Notes under the pieces: model-generated
What the model was told of the DNA's origin: nothing
The model's input: the letters and a program-made list of their open reading frames with translations, nothing else
Databases searched by the model: none
Shown here: in pieces, positions 8,877 through 18,325 of the stretch
Position numbering within the stretch: position 1 is the first letter of the stretch
Layout: the number at the start of each line of letters is the position of its first letter
Position numbers and translations under genes: made by a program
NCBI GenBank assembly: GCA_043497085.1
Contig: JBIEKI010000006.1
Origin: Thalassobacillus sp043497085
Lineage (GTDB): Bacteria; Bacillota; Bacilli; Bacillales; Halobacillaceae
Direction: 5' to 3' (one strand)
DNA: 64,000 nt

Positions 8877-9095
8877 AATAAAAAAAGGCCATTCTCCCTC
8901 TATAAAGAAGGGACGAATGAACCGTGGTACCACCCTTGTTACTCCGCACTATGCGGAATCACTTGACCTTTAACGCAGGGGTACGTCGTCTGTAACGAAG
9001 CTCCAAAGCCCAATTCCCGGTAACCTTTGTCAGCTGTTTTCACCAACCACAGCCTCTCTGAAAAACAGGGAAGTCCGGTACTATACTTTTTCAAC
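8877..9095 (-). promoter_or_regulatory. T-box leader of trpS, Trp specifier
   Basis: On the minus strand the leader has the T-box core AGGGTGGTACCACGG (plus 8922-8936), the AG box (CAGAGAGG), the conserved TTGGTG segment and a specifier codon TGG (plus 9003-9005) in TTTGGAGC. An intrinsic terminator (GGTTCATTCGTCCC / GGGAGAATGGCC with seven T) lies at 8880-8923. Uncharged tRNA-Trp would stabilise the antiterminator. Motifs were read directly; the fold was not computed. Confidence 0.93.
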
Positions 9096-9123
9096 GCATT
9101 TCACTATTTTGCTATTCAAGAAA

Positions 9124-9152
9124 ATTATAAATAAGTTTTCTGTGTGTTGCAA
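9124..9152 (-). promoter_or_regulatory. Sigma-A promoter of the trpS T-box transcript
   Basis: On the minus strand TTGCAA (plus 9147-9152) and a perfect TATAAT (plus 9124-9129) are separated by exactly 17 bp, just upstream of the T-box leader. Confidence 0.85.
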
Positions 9153-9163
9153 CAATCAGTTGA

Positions 9164-9532
9164 TTACCCCTGATAGTAATAAATAAGCATACCGATCATT
9201 CCGAAGTTCATGAACATTCCCTGAAATAGAAAGAACTTTAAAACTCTACCGTCGATGGTCTGGGAGGGAAGAGGCTTCTTTTTCCAATCTTCCATATAAT
9301 CTGCTGTTTTCGCTACTCTATGGTAGAATCTGCGAAAACTATAAGTTATTGAGTCGAAAAAGCCTCCGCGGATCACCCACAATAGAAGACCGCCGAAAAG
9401 ATAAAAGAAAGCGACATAGAAGGTCTGGTTAATATAATGGAACAAGTCGTACACAGGTGCCCGCATAAAAAATAGCAGGGTCACAACAGAGAAATTAATA
9501 CCTAAAAACACCCACTTATTCTTTAATACCAT
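9164..9532 (-). CDS. DUF3899-like membrane protein
   Basis: About 122 residues from MVLKNKWVFLG. Two hydrophobic helices lie near the N-terminus (FLGINFSVVTLLFFM and VAFFYLFGGLLLWVI), then a cytoplasmic SFRRFYHRVAK segment and a C-terminal helix (FQGMFMNFGMIGMLIYYY). The architecture fits DUF3899 proteins found near trpS in Bacillaceae; function unknown. The alternative ATG at 9547 sits directly on the AAAGG, so 9532 is preferred but not certain. Confidence 0.65.
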   Translation of the reverse strand: MVLKNKWVFLGINFSVVTLLFFMRAPVYDLFHYINQTFYVAFFYLFGGLLLWVIRGGFFDSITYSFRRFYHRVAKTADYMEDWKKKPLPSQTIDGRVLKFFLFQGMFMNFGMIGMLIYYYQG

Positions 9533-9837
9533 CGGAAGAAGGCACATCCTTTCTTAGAAAATACTTCTTTCATTATAGCATGTTTTCATGTGTCTGTTTT
9601 AGTAGAGGAAAAAAAGTAAATATCAACCAGCATAATAACAAGAAAAAAATTTAATTAATTATTGGTGAAAAGATTGTAAAAATACAATTCAATGTGTAAT
9701 ATTTCCCCGTAATCATATAGGACCTTTGTAAAATAAACTAGGTAATTTATCCTATTTTATGCCACAAGAATGTAATAATGACAAGGTTCTTACAATTTTA
9801 TCAAAAAAATATTAATGCAAAATAGTTCGAAAACTTG

Positions 9838-9885
9838 TATAATTCGTATTGTAGATTATTTATCTGCGCTAATATTTAGAAAATT
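9838..9885 (+). promoter_or_regulatory. oppA promoter -10 and CodY-like box
   Basis: A perfect TATAAT lies at 9838-9843; no good -35 is seen 17 bp upstream. Downstream, AATATTTAGAAAATT (9871-9885) matches the CodY consensus AATTTTCWGAAAATT at 13 of 15 positions. CodY represses opp operons in several Gram-positives, so nutrient-linked control is likely. Confidence 0.55.
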
Positions 9886-9910
9886 ATATTTTTGGGGAGG
9901 TCATTCTTTC

Positions 9911-11629
9911 ATGAGAAAGACAAATTGGTTATTGCTTGGACTAGCATTAGTTCTAAGCATGTTCCTGGTAGCTTGCTCAGGCGGCGGCGACAATAACGCC
10001 GACGGTGGAGAAGGCGAAGGGAACACAGAAGAAACAAACGAAAACGAAGGTAATGAAGGAAGCGAAGGTTCAGAAGGTGAGCCTAGCGGAGAACAAGTAT
10101 TGAACATCACTGACTCTGCTGAGATTCCTACAATGGATCCTTCCATGGCAACTGACGCAGTTGCATTCCAATGGTTAGGTTCTACAATGGACGGTCTATA
10201 TCGTCTAGGTGAAAATGCTGAAATGGAACCTGCTATCGCAGAAAGCCATGAGCAAAGTGAAGATGCTTTGACTTGGACTTTCAAACTACGTGAAGATGCT
10301 ACTTGGGAAAACGGTGACCCTGTTACAGCAAACGATTTCGTATATGCTTGGCAGCGTGCGGTTAACCCGGACACTGGTTCCGAGTATGGCCCATACATGA
10401 TGAATGGCGTTATCAAAAACGCTGAAGCTATTTCAAACGGTGAAATGGCAGTGGAAGAGCTAGGAGTTACTGCTGAAGATGATTATACGTTGAAAGTAGA
10501 ACTTGAAAAGCCGATCCCTTATTTCCTATCATTGACTGCTTTCGGTACATTCCTGCCGTTGAACCAGGACTTTGTTGAAGAACAAGGTGACCAGTTCGCA
10601 CTTGAAGCTGACAACATTCTTGCTAACGGTCCATTCAAGATGACTGAATGGAAGCATGAAGAAAGCTGGAAGCTTGTTAAGAACGAAGATTACTGGGATG
10701 CTGAAAATGTTAACCTTGAAGAAATTAATGTAAGTGTTGTTAAAGAAACTTCTACTCGTGTAAACCTTTATGATTCTGGTGAAATCGATGCTGCTGGTTT
10801 GAGCGGTGAGTTCGTTCAGCAAAAAGCTGGTAGTGAAGAATTAAAGACAGAAGAAGAACCAGTACTTTTCTATTTGAAAATGAACCAGCAACATGAAGTA
10901 CTTGGTAATGTAAATGCGCGTAAAGCGATTCAATCTGTAATCAACCGCGAAGACTTGGTTAATGTCATCCTTGCTAACGGATCCCTTCCAGCTGTAGGTG
11001 ACATTCCTCAAAACTTTGCTAAGCACCCTGAAAGCGGAGAAGACTTCCGTGAAATCAATGGTGACCTGGTTGAAACTAACGTAGAAAAAGCGCAAGAACA
11101 CTGGGCTACTGCTTTGGAAGAGCTTGGAAAAGACTCTGTAGAGCTTGAACTTCTTGGCGGCGACTCTGAAGTTGCTAAAGAGATGGATGCTTACTTGAAG
11201 AACCAATTGGAGCAGCTTGAAGGTTTGACTGTAAATGTTAAGCCGGTTCCATTTAAAGAACGTCTTCGTCTAGACACTGAAATGGAATATGACTTGCAAA
11301 ACTCTGGTTGGGGCCCTGACTACATTGACCCGAACACATACCTGAACATGTGGGTAACAGATGGCGGAAACAACAAAACTGGTTACTCCAGTGAAGAGTA
11401 TGACGCGCTTATTGAGAAAGCAAACAATGAGCTTGCTCTTGAGCCAACTAAGCGTTTCGAAGCATTCCTGGAAGCTGAAAAAATGTTGATCGAACAAGAC
11501 GCAGTTCTTGCTCCTCTATATCAACGTGCCAGTGCTAAACTTTGGAAGCCTTACGTTAAAGGTGTAATCACTAACCCAATGGGACCTGACTACACTTACA
11601 AGTATGCTTATATTGACGGTAAAGAGTAA
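9911..11629 (+). CDS. oppA: Oligopeptide ABC transporter substrate-binding lipoprotein (OppA)
   Basis: Solute-binding lipoprotein of 572 residues. The signal peptide ends in lipobox VAC (Cys22), followed by an acidic E/G/N-rich linker (about residues 30-60) and the SBP family 5 domain (TMDPSMATDAVAFQWLGSTM; later WTFKLREDATWENG). It captures peptides outside the cell for OppBCDF. ATG 9911 follows GGGGAGG; upstream in-frame codons precede the signal peptide. The acidic linker fits a high-salt environment. A hairpin separates it from oppB and would favour higher OppA levels. Confidence 0.95.
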   Translation: MRKTNWLLLGLALVLSMFLVACSGGGDNNADGGEGEGNTEETNENEGNEGSEGSEGEPSGEQVLNITDSAEIPTMDPSMATDAVAFQWLGSTMDGLYRLGENAEMEPAIAESHEQSEDALTWTFKLREDATWENGDPVTANDFVYAWQRAVNPDTGSEYGPYMMNGVIKNAEAISNGEMAVEELGVTAEDDYTLKVELEKPIPYFLSLTAFGTFLPLNQDFVEEQGDQFALEADNILANGPFKMTEWKHEESWKLVKNEDYWDAENVNLEEINVSVVKETSTRVNLYDSGEIDAAGLSGEFVQQKAGSEELKTEEEPVLFYLKMNQQHEVLGNVNARKAIQSVINREDLVNVILANGSLPAVGDIPQNFAKHPESGEDFREINGDLVETNVEKAQEHWATALEELGKDSVELELLGGDSEVAKEMDAYLKNQLEQLEGLTVNVKPVPFKERLRLDTEMEYDLQNSGWGPDYIDPNTYLNMWVTDGGNNKTGYSSEEYDALIEKANNELALEPTKRFEAFLEAEKMLIEQDAVLAPLYQRASAKLWKPYVKGVITNPMGPDYTYKYAYIDGKE

Positions 11630-11667
11630 TAGCTTTTCATAATTGAATAAAGCTGACTCGGAGGGGA

Positions 11668-11707
11668 GAGAGTATATGACCATGTTGTTGGCATATGCTC
11701 TCTTTTT
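11668..11707 (+). terminator. Intra-operon hairpin between oppA and oppB
   Basis: Stem GAGAGTATATG (11668-11678) / CATATGCTCTC (11692-11702) with one G-T pair, followed by TTTTT. Placed in the 166-bp oppA-oppB gap, it is probably a leaky terminator that keeps the binding protein in excess over the membrane complex. Confidence 0.75.
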
Positions 11708-11795
11708 CCCTGCCATCAAATATAACTGATAATAATCAATATTCAGTTATTTATAATAATAAGAAAACACTTATAAATATAGGAGGTGGGCAAGA

Positions 11796-12725
11796 ATGGC
11801 TCGTTATATCACCAAACGACTGCTCTACATGTTGTTGACACTGATTATAATCGCGACTTTTTCATTTTTCTTAATGAAAATGCTGCCTGGTACACCACTG
11901 ACCATGGAAGATAAATTATCAGCAGCGCAAAAAGAGATCATTCTTGAAAAGTACGGTTTGAATGACCCGGTACCAATCCAGTATTTAAAATACATGGGTG
12001 GTTTAGCTGTAGGGGATTTGGGGATTTCATTCCAGTTTGATAACAGGGAAGTTACAGACATTATTATGGATCGTATCGGTCCTTCTATGCAGTTAGGGGC
12101 CCAGGCTCTGATTATTGGGACGATCCTCGGAATGCTGCTTGGTTTGATAGCGGCTATCTACCATAATGGCTTCCTGGATTACTCGTCCACATTCGTGGCT
12201 GTTATAGGTAAATCTATTCCATCGTTTATTTTCGCAGGTCTATTGCAATATTTCATTGCCCTTAAATTAGGCTGGTTCCCGGTTGCACTTTGGGGATCGT
12301 GGCAACATACGGTTCTGCCTACCATAGCGCTGGCGATGTTCCCGATTGCGATTGCCGCCCGTTTCATGCGGACAGAGATGCTAGAAGTACTTGGTTCTGA
12401 TTTTATCCAAACCGCACGTGCAAAAGGTGTCAATAAATTTGGCGTCGTTTTCAAGCACGGAGTTCGTAACGCTTTGATTCCTTTGGTAACCGTAATGGGT
12501 CCTCTGGCAGTAGGATTAATGACTGGAACATTGGTAATTGAGAAGATTTTCGCAGTTCCTGGAATCGGTGAACAGTTCGTTACATCGATTACAACAAATG
12601 ATTTCCCAATTATAATGGGTACAACGTTGTTCTTCTCTTTCTTTTTTATATTTATCATTTTAGTCATCGACCTTCTATATGGAATCATCGACCCTAGAAT
12701 CAGACTTGCCGAAGGAGAGAAATAA
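11796..12725 (+). CDS. oppB: Oligopeptide ABC transporter permease OppB
   Basis: Integral membrane permease of 309 residues with six predicted helices. The cytoplasmic EAA loop for ATPase docking is seen in FIQTARAKGVNKFGVVFKHG, and the C-terminal IEKIFAVPGIGEQF motif is typical of OppB/DppB. AGGAGGTGG precedes ATG 11796. It is separated from oppC by 2 bp. Confidence 0.95.
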   Translation: MARYITKRLLYMLLTLIIIATFSFFLMKMLPGTPLTMEDKLSAAQKEIILEKYGLNDPVPIQYLKYMGGLAVGDLGISFQFDNREVTDIIMDRIGPSMQLGAQALIIGTILGMLLGLIAAIYHNGFLDYSSTFVAVIGKSIPSFIFAGLLQYFIALKLGWFPVALWGSWQHTVLPTIALAMFPIAIAARFMRTEMLEVLGSDFIQTARAKGVNKFGVVFKHGVRNALIPLVTVMGPLAVGLMTGTLVIEKIFAVPGIGEQFVTSITTNDFPIIMGTTLFFSFFFIFIILVIDLLYGIIDPRIRLAEGEK

Positions 12726-12727
12726 AT

Positions 12728-13870
12728 ATGGATAACAGCAAACCATCAAAAGATCTTTTTGTCCCTGTCGAGCGGGGAGGAACGGAAAGCGAGAAGATTT
12801 CTCGTCCTAGTCTGTCTTTCTGGCAGGACTCCTTCAACCGTCTTAGGAAGAATCTCGGTGCGATGGCAGGGGTATTCACTTTAATTGTTTTGATATTGAT
12901 GGCGGCTTTTGGCCCATACATGAATGAGTTCGATTCTTATGAACAGAATTTATCCCGTTCTTACACACCACCTAAGATTCCGGTACTGGAAAATATCGGC
13001 TGGCTGGGTGTAGATGGTATGGAATCGACCGTTATTGAGGGAGATTCTGTCGACGCTGCAAAAAATGTCGCAAAATTGAAACTTGGCGCAGCTAATGCCG
13101 ATTTCATTGAATATAACGTTATTTCTGAAGGCGGAAATGGCGAAAAAGCAAAAATTGAAGCTTCCCTCGATGTATATGAAGCAAAAGGTATTGAAGCAAA
13201 TCATTGGTTCGGTACGGACAGTCTTGGACGTGACTTATGGACACGTACTTGGCATGGAACTCGGATCTCTTTATATATCGCCTTTTTAGCAGCCACTATT
13301 GATATGATAATTGGTGTCATTTATGGTGGAGTATCCGCATATTATGGCGGACGTGTCGACAACATCATGCAACGGATCATCGAAGTCTTAGTTGGGATAC
13401 CTAACCTGGTCATTGTTATCCTGATGATTCTGATATTAGAACCGGGGATCCTGTCGATCACCATTGCCCTGACCATTACCGGCTGGATATCGATGGCACG
13501 GATCATACGGGGACAAGTGTTGAAACTGAAGAATCAGGAATTCGTACTGGCTTCCAGAACACTCGGAGCACCAGACAGCAGAATTTTGAAAAAGCACCTC
13601 GTACCGAATGTTACTGGCTTAATCGTCATCAATACGATGTTTACGATTCCAGCCGCTATTTTCTTTGAAGCATTCTTAAGCTTCATCGGGTTAGGGCTTC
13701 CAACCCCGATTGCATCCTTGGGAACATTGATTGATGACGGATTCAAGTCATTGCAGACCAATCCTCACGTGTTGATCTTCCCTGCAATCATCATTTCCAT
13801 GATTATGGTTGCCTTCAACATACTGGCTGATGGACTGCGGGATGCGTTTGATCCGAAGATGCGTGAATAG
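12728..13870 (+). CDS. oppC: Oligopeptide ABC transporter permease OppC, with extended loop
   Basis: Second permease subunit, 380 residues. TM1 lies at about residues 43-63; the conserved NHWFGTDSLGRDLWTRTWHG segment precedes the remaining helices, and the EAA loop is FVLASRTLGAPDSRILKKHL. B. subtilis OppC is about 305 residues; the excess is an insertion of roughly 75 residues (about 75-150) in the extracytoplasmic loop after TM1 (containing PPKIPVLENIGWLGV and ANADFIEYNVISE). The gene sits within an intact opp operon. Confidence 0.93.
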   Translation: MDNSKPSKDLFVPVERGGTESEKISRPSLSFWQDSFNRLRKNLGAMAGVFTLIVLILMAAFGPYMNEFDSYEQNLSRSYTPPKIPVLENIGWLGVDGMESTVIEGDSVDAAKNVAKLKLGAANADFIEYNVISEGGNGEKAKIEASLDVYEAKGIEANHWFGTDSLGRDLWTRTWHGTRISLYIAFLAATIDMIIGVIYGGVSAYYGGRVDNIMQRIIEVLVGIPNLVIVILMILILEPGILSITIALTITGWISMARIIRGQVLKLKNQEFVLASRTLGAPDSRILKKHLVPNVTGLIVINTMFTIPAAIFFEAFLSFIGLGLPTPIASLGTLIDDGFKSLQTNPHVLIFPAIIISMIMVAFNILADGLRDAFDPKMRE

Positions 13871-13886
13871 GAGGAAGGAATACCAA

Positions 13887-14948
13887 ATGGAAAAACTTCT
13901 ACAGGTAAACAACTTAAGTGTATCCTTTGACACCTACGGAGGAGAAGTCCAGGCTGTCAGAGGTGTCAATTTCGATGTACACAAAGGAGAAACCCTGGCA
14001 ATTGTCGGTGAATCTGGTTCAGGCAAGTCGGTAACGACGAAAGCATTAATGCGTCTGATCCCTCAGCCGCCAGGCCGTATCAAAGAAGGGGAAATCCTTT
14101 TCGAAGGTAAAGATTTAGCTAAATTAAGTGAAAAGCAAATGGAGAAAATTCGAGGCAAGGATATTTCGATGATTTTTCAGGATCCGATGACTTCATTGAA
14201 TCCGACGATGAAAATCGGCAATCAGATTATGGAAGGACTCATCAAGCACCAGAAAATGAGCCGTTCCCAGGCGAAAAAGCGTGCAGTGGAATTGATGGAA
14301 TTGGTAGGGCTCCCTGATGCAGCTAACCGTGTCGATCAATATCCTCACCAATTCTCTGGGGGACAGCGTCAGCGTGTCGTCGTTGCGATTGCGCTTGCCT
14401 GTAATCCTAAGCTTTTAATTGCCGATGAGCCGACTACTGCACTTGACGTAACCATACAGGCACAAATTTTAGAGTTGATGAAGGATATCCAGAAGAAAAC
14501 GGATTCTTCCATTATCTTTATTACGCACGACCTTGGTGTTGTTGCTAATGTGGCCGATCGTGTCGCCGTCATGTATGCAGGTAAAATTGTAGAAATCGGA
14601 ACCGTTGATGAAATCTTCTATAATCCAAAACATCCATATACTTGGGGACTGCTTGGCTCTATGCCTTCTTTGGACAGTGCGGATGAAGATTTATATGCCA
14701 TTCCTGGTACACCGCCGGACTTGATCGCTCCACCTAAAGGTGACGCGTTCGCAGCCCGGAATGATTATGCGATGAAGATTGACTTTGAGCAACAACCACC
14801 AATGTTCAAAGTATCCGATACGCATTATGCCGCGACATGGCTGTTGCACGAGAATGCCCCGGATGTTGAGCCTCCTGCTTCCATACAACGTAGAATGCAA
14901 GGATTTGCTCAAGAGGCTGAACTTAATACGAAAGGTGATCGCTCATGA
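13887..14948 (+). CDS. oppD: Oligopeptide ABC transporter ATPase OppD
   Basis: Cytoplasmic ATPase of 353 residues. Walker A is GESGSGKSV, the ABC signature SGGQRQRV and Walker B LLIADEPTTALD; the C-terminal oligopeptide/dipeptide extension has PGTPPDLIAPPKG. It lacks clear cysteines for the C-terminal Fe-S motif seen in some homologues. AGGAGGAAGG precedes ATG 13887. It overlaps oppF by four bases (ATGA). Confidence 0.95.
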   Translation: MEKLLQVNNLSVSFDTYGGEVQAVRGVNFDVHKGETLAIVGESGSGKSVTTKALMRLIPQPPGRIKEGEILFEGKDLAKLSEKQMEKIRGKDISMIFQDPMTSLNPTMKIGNQIMEGLIKHQKMSRSQAKKRAVELMELVGLPDAANRVDQYPHQFSGGQRQRVVVAIALACNPKLLIADEPTTALDVTIQAQILELMKDIQKKTDSSIIFITHDLGVVANVADRVAVMYAGKIVEIGTVDEIFYNPKHPYTWGLLGSMPSLDSADEDLYAIPGTPPDLIAPPKGDAFAARNDYAMKIDFEQQPPMFKVSDTHYAATWLLHENAPDVEPPASIQRRMQGFAQEAELNTKGDRS

Positions 14949-15880
14949 GTCGAGAAAAATTAGTCGAAATCAAAAACTTAAAGCAGCATTTCAAAACCGG
15001 GCGTCACAGTGTCGTAAAAGCAGTCGATGGCTTGACCTTTGATATTTATAAAGGGGAAACTTTCGGCCTTGTTGGTGAGTCCGGGTGTGGTAAGTCGACG
15101 ACAGGCCGGACAATCATCCGGTTGTACGATGCTACCGAAGGGGAAGTCAATTTCAATGGAGTCAATGTTCACGATAAAAAGAATAAAGCAGATTTGAAAC
15201 AATTCAATCGTGAAATGCAAATGATATTCCAGGATCCTTATGCATCCTTGAATCCTCGTATGAAGGTGGAGGACATCATTGCAGAGGGCTTGGATATCCA
15301 TGGCTTGGCCAAAACAAAAGAAGCGCGCAAGAAGCGTGTACATGATCTGCTGGAGACAGTTGGTTTAAACAAAGAACATGCTAACCGTTATCCCCACGAA
15401 TTCAGTGGTGGACAGCGTCAGCGTATCGGTATTGCCCGTGCTCTGGCCGTAGATCCTAGTTTCATTATCGCCGACGAACCTATTTCGGCACTTGATGTTT
15501 CGATCCAGGCGCAGGTAGTCAACTTATTGAAAAAACTGCAAAGAGAGAATGACTTGACTTACTTGTTCATTGCCCATGACTTGTCGATGGTCAAGTATAT
15601 CAGTGACCGGATTGGTGTTATGTATTTCGGTAAGCTTGTGGAACTTGCCGACGCGGATGACTTATATAAGAATCCGATGCACCCGTACACCAAATCTTTA
15701 TTATCTGCTATTCCATTACCGGATCCAGATTACGAACGAAACCGTGTCCGGGAGGAATATGATCCAAGTCAACACGATACTAGTGAAGAGCCGGAATTCC
15801 GTGAGGTTGGCCCGGACCATTGGGTGCTATGTACAACCAAAGAGTTCGAACACTATAAAAAAGAATATGTGTCCGTTTAA
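14945..15880 (+). CDS. oppF: Oligopeptide ABC transporter ATPase OppF
   Basis: Partner ATPase of OppD, 311 residues. Walker A is GESGCGKST, the signature SGGQRQRIGIARAL and Walker B FIIADEPISALD. The C-terminal tail (EVGPDHWVLCTTKEF) is the standard OppF ending. Last gene of the opp operon; translation is coupled to oppD by the ATGA overlap. Confidence 0.95.
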   Translation: MSREKLVEIKNLKQHFKTGRHSVVKAVDGLTFDIYKGETFGLVGESGCGKSTTGRTIIRLYDATEGEVNFNGVNVHDKKNKADLKQFNREMQMIFQDPYASLNPRMKVEDIIAEGLDIHGLAKTKEARKKRVHDLLETVGLNKEHANRYPHEFSGGQRQRIGIARALAVDPSFIIADEPISALDVSIQAQVVNLLKKLQRENDLTYLFIAHDLSMVKYISDRIGVMYFGKLVELADADDLYKNPMHPYTKSLLSAIPLPDPDYERNRVREEYDPSQHDTSEEPEFREVGPDHWVLCTTKEFEHYKKEYVSV

Positions 15881-15897
15881 TACGGCTGTAAAAAAGA

Positions 15898-15939
15898 CAA
15901 GGTTCTTTCCGGATTTGCGGAATGACACCTTGCCTTTTT
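15898..15939 (+). terminator. Terminator of the opp operon
   Basis: Outer arms CAAGGT / ACCTTG and inner arms TTCC / GGAA, followed by GCCTTTTTG. Confidence 0.7.
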
Positions 15940-16088
15940 GTATATATATAAATCGGAGAAAGTCTTAAAATTAGGTCATTTGATATATTTTGGTGATTTT
16001 CTACAAAATTTTACTAAATAACCTACCAATTTATAGGAATCCTCTTTTATAATAGGAGATAGAAAAAAATGGGGGAGTAGGATTAATC

Positions 16089-17321
16089 ATGAGGAAAAAG
16101 CTAAGACAGCTTAAGAGTATTACAATCATAAGTATTCTTTTTATGTTGGCATTTGTTCCGGTACATACTTTGCATGCAGATGAATCAAACGAGACAGAAT
16201 CTTTACCAGTGAAAAATTTGCAGGAAAGAGAAGTTTCATTAGAGTTATTGAATAATGATAAGCCGGCAGCAAGGTTCGTATATGATTCGGGATTGACGTT
16301 TGAATATCCTGATGCGGTACGGGGGATTTATGTAACAGGTAATTCAGCTGGAGGAAGTCGTTTCGAATCATTATTGGAGCTTGTAGGATCGACGGATTTA
16401 AACGCGATGGTCATCGATATTAAAGAAGACCACGGTAATATAACGTTTAAGCCAGATGAAGATTCTCCTTATTATGATATTGCGCAGCCGTATATCAAAG
16501 AGCCGAGAAAAATGCTTGAGGTTCTGGAGGAGAAGGGGATTTATCCGATTGCACGAGTGGTTGTTTTTAAAGATTCGATTTTAGCTGAAAAACGTCCCGA
16601 GCTTTCTTTTAAAATGAATGGTCAGATCTGGAAAAACGGCAGGGGAGAAGCCTTCGTCAATCCGTTTATGAAAGAAGTTTGGGAATATAATGTAGAAATC
16701 GCCAAAATGGCCGCAAAGCTAGGATTTGAGGAAATCCAGTTCGATTATGTCCGCTTTCCGGAAGGGTTTGAAAACCGGGATAAAACATTGGAATATAATC
16801 AGGGTGACTATGCGAAACTCGAAATGGATGAGGTACAAAAGCGGGTGCAAGCTGTAACAGACTTTGTCGCTTATGCCAGGGAAGAATTACATTATTACGC
16901 CGTTGATGTATCCGTTGATATATTCGGATATTCCGCTACTATTCCGGAAGCGCCTGGAATAGGACAGAATTTCTCTAAAATCAGTTCCAATGTCGACGTC
17001 ATTTCTTCGATGATCTATCCAAGCCACTGGACCTCTTATTTCGGCATTAAGAAGCCGGATATGGAACCTTATAAATTGACGGTGGAATATGCCAAGGTGG
17101 AAAATGAAGTGCTGGCTAAGCTGGATAACCCGCCGACATCAAGACCATGGATTCAGGATTTCGAAGCGCCATGGCTCTATTCCGGACCTGCAAAACAGTA
17201 TGGGGTAGCAGAAGTGGAAGCCCAGATCCGTGCCCTGAACGAAAATGGGATCAATGAATTTCTGATTTGGAATCCAGGTAACAGTTATACCCAGGGTGTC
17301 GATTACACTCCATTAAAATAA
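16089..17321 (+). CDS. Secreted DUF4015 putative glycoside hydrolase
   Basis: Protein of 410 residues with an N-terminal signal sequence (basic RKKLRQLKS, hydrophobic core to about residue 29). The mature region matches the DUF4015 family: AVRGIYVTGNSAGG, AMVIDIKEDHG, KGIYPIARVVVFKD, FEEIQFDYVRFPE (acidic residues at a TIM-barrel strand end) and IYPSHW. Members are predicted extracellular carbohydrate-active enzymes; no substrate is known. Monocistronic, with its own terminator at 17340. Confidence 0.85.
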   Translation: MRKKLRQLKSITIISILFMLAFVPVHTLHADESNETESLPVKNLQEREVSLELLNNDKPAARFVYDSGLTFEYPDAVRGIYVTGNSAGGSRFESLLELVGSTDLNAMVIDIKEDHGNITFKPDEDSPYYDIAQPYIKEPRKMLEVLEEKGIYPIARVVVFKDSILAEKRPELSFKMNGQIWKNGRGEAFVNPFMKEVWEYNVEIAKMAAKLGFEEIQFDYVRFPEGFENRDKTLEYNQGDYAKLEMDEVQKRVQAVTDFVAYAREELHYYAVDVSVDIFGYSATIPEAPGIGQNFSKISSNVDVISSMIYPSHWTSYFGIKKPDMEPYKLTVEYAKVENEVLAKLDNPPTSRPWIQDFEAPWLYSGPAKQYGVAEVEAQIRALNENGINEFLIWNPGNSYTQGVDYTPLK

Positions 17322-17334
17322 ATAACTTTAAATA

Positions 17335-17370
17335 AAAAAGCATGGAAGGCTCACCTTCCATGCTTTTTTA
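17335..17370. terminator. Bidirectional terminator
   Basis: Stem GCATGGAAGG (17340-17349) / CCTTCCATGC (17354-17363), flanked by A run and T run, between two convergent genes. Confidence 0.92.
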
Positions 17371-17376
17371 TGTAGC

Positions 17377-17562
17377 TTATTTCTGAGTTCCTCCGACGTT
17401 TCTCCATGTATCCTGGTAAGAACGTGCCTTGTCCAGAAACTCATCTTTTTTACCCCGGCTGAACAGCTTATTGCCTATCCCATTCATGGCAACTCCGAGA
17501 AATGCTGTTGCTCCGATGATCCCTAACCCAAGCAACGTGATATCGAGCATTAATGCACCCAC
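17377..17562 (-). CDS. Small single-pass membrane protein, unknown
   Basis: Protein of 61 residues with one N-terminal membrane helix (LGLGIIGATAFLGVAMNGIG) followed by a basic and polar tail (KLFSRGKKDEFLDKARSYQD). GTG 17562 is chosen because GGAGG lies seven bases upstream. I do not recognise the family. Confidence 0.6.
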   Translation of the reverse strand: MGALMLDITLLGLGIIGATAFLGVAMNGIGNKLFSRGKKDEFLDKARSYQDTWRNVGGTQK

Positions 17563-17718
17563 ATGCTCCCCTCCTTTACCGGTTACTTTTATTTTAGATG
17601 ATGTGTTAAAAAAAAGAAAGCTGGAAAGAGTAAAATTGTAAGTGTTTTCAAAAGCCATTTAACAATTACTGAGAAATTCGTTATAATAGAAAAGACTAAC
17701 TTGTAAGGGAGCAGATTT

Positions 17719-18309
17719 ATGAATTGGTATGAAAAATTAAAACAATATTTTCCTATCGAAGAAATGAAATCTCGAGAGCATATGGAAACTTTGTTAAAGG
17801 AAAAAGGCGATGTTTATTATAAGGATGAGGGTCCTCACCATGTTTTGATGTATGCTGAATTCCCTTCTTTTCTTTTTATCGATTATGTCTATGTGTCTGC
17901 ATCCTCAAGAGGGCAGGGCTTAGGACATAAGCTGATGCAAAAAATGAAAGATAAAGGAAAACCAATTATTCTCGAAGTGGAACCGGTCGATTATGATGAC
18001 ACCGATACAGAGAAACGTCTTCGTTTCTACCAGCGCGAAGGGTTCAAGCATGCCCAGTCCATCGGTTACACACGTAAGTCTCTAGCTACTGATGAACCTA
18101 ATTCTATGGAAATCCTCTATTGGTCCCCTGAAGATGCATCTGAAGAACACATTTATGAACAAATGAAAAAGATGTATGAAGAAATCCACACCTATAAAGA
18201 TACTCAATTTTATGGCAAGTCGTACGAGCCTGTGGAAGAAGTGCTCACTTATGACGAAGATGCAGATAACACAAACATCCTGGAAGACTTAGAAAAAGAA
18301 AAAGCTTAA
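17719..18309 (+). CDS. yjbC: YjbC, GNAT-family acetyltransferase
   Basis: Protein of 196 residues with an N-terminal GNAT fold: FIDYVYVSASSRGQGLGHKLMQKM carries the acetyl-CoA binding RGQGLGHK loop, followed by RLRFYQREGFKHA. The C-terminal third is acidic and family-specific (EEVLTYDEDADNTN). Substrate unknown. It precedes spx as in B. subtilis (yjbC-spx), but here a large hairpin lies in the 380-bp gap. AAGGGAG precedes ATG 17719. Confidence 0.88.
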   Translation: MNWYEKLKQYFPIEEMKSREHMETLLKEKGDVYYKDEGPHHVLMYAEFPSFLFIDYVYVSASSRGQGLGHKLMQKMKDKGKPIILEVEPVDYDDTDTEKRLRFYQREGFKHAQSIGYTRKSLATDEPNSMEILYWSPEDASEEHIYEQMKKMYEEIHTYKDTQFYGKSYEPVEEVLTYDEDADNTNILEDLEKEKA

Positions 18310-18325
18310 TAATGGAAGGTACAGG

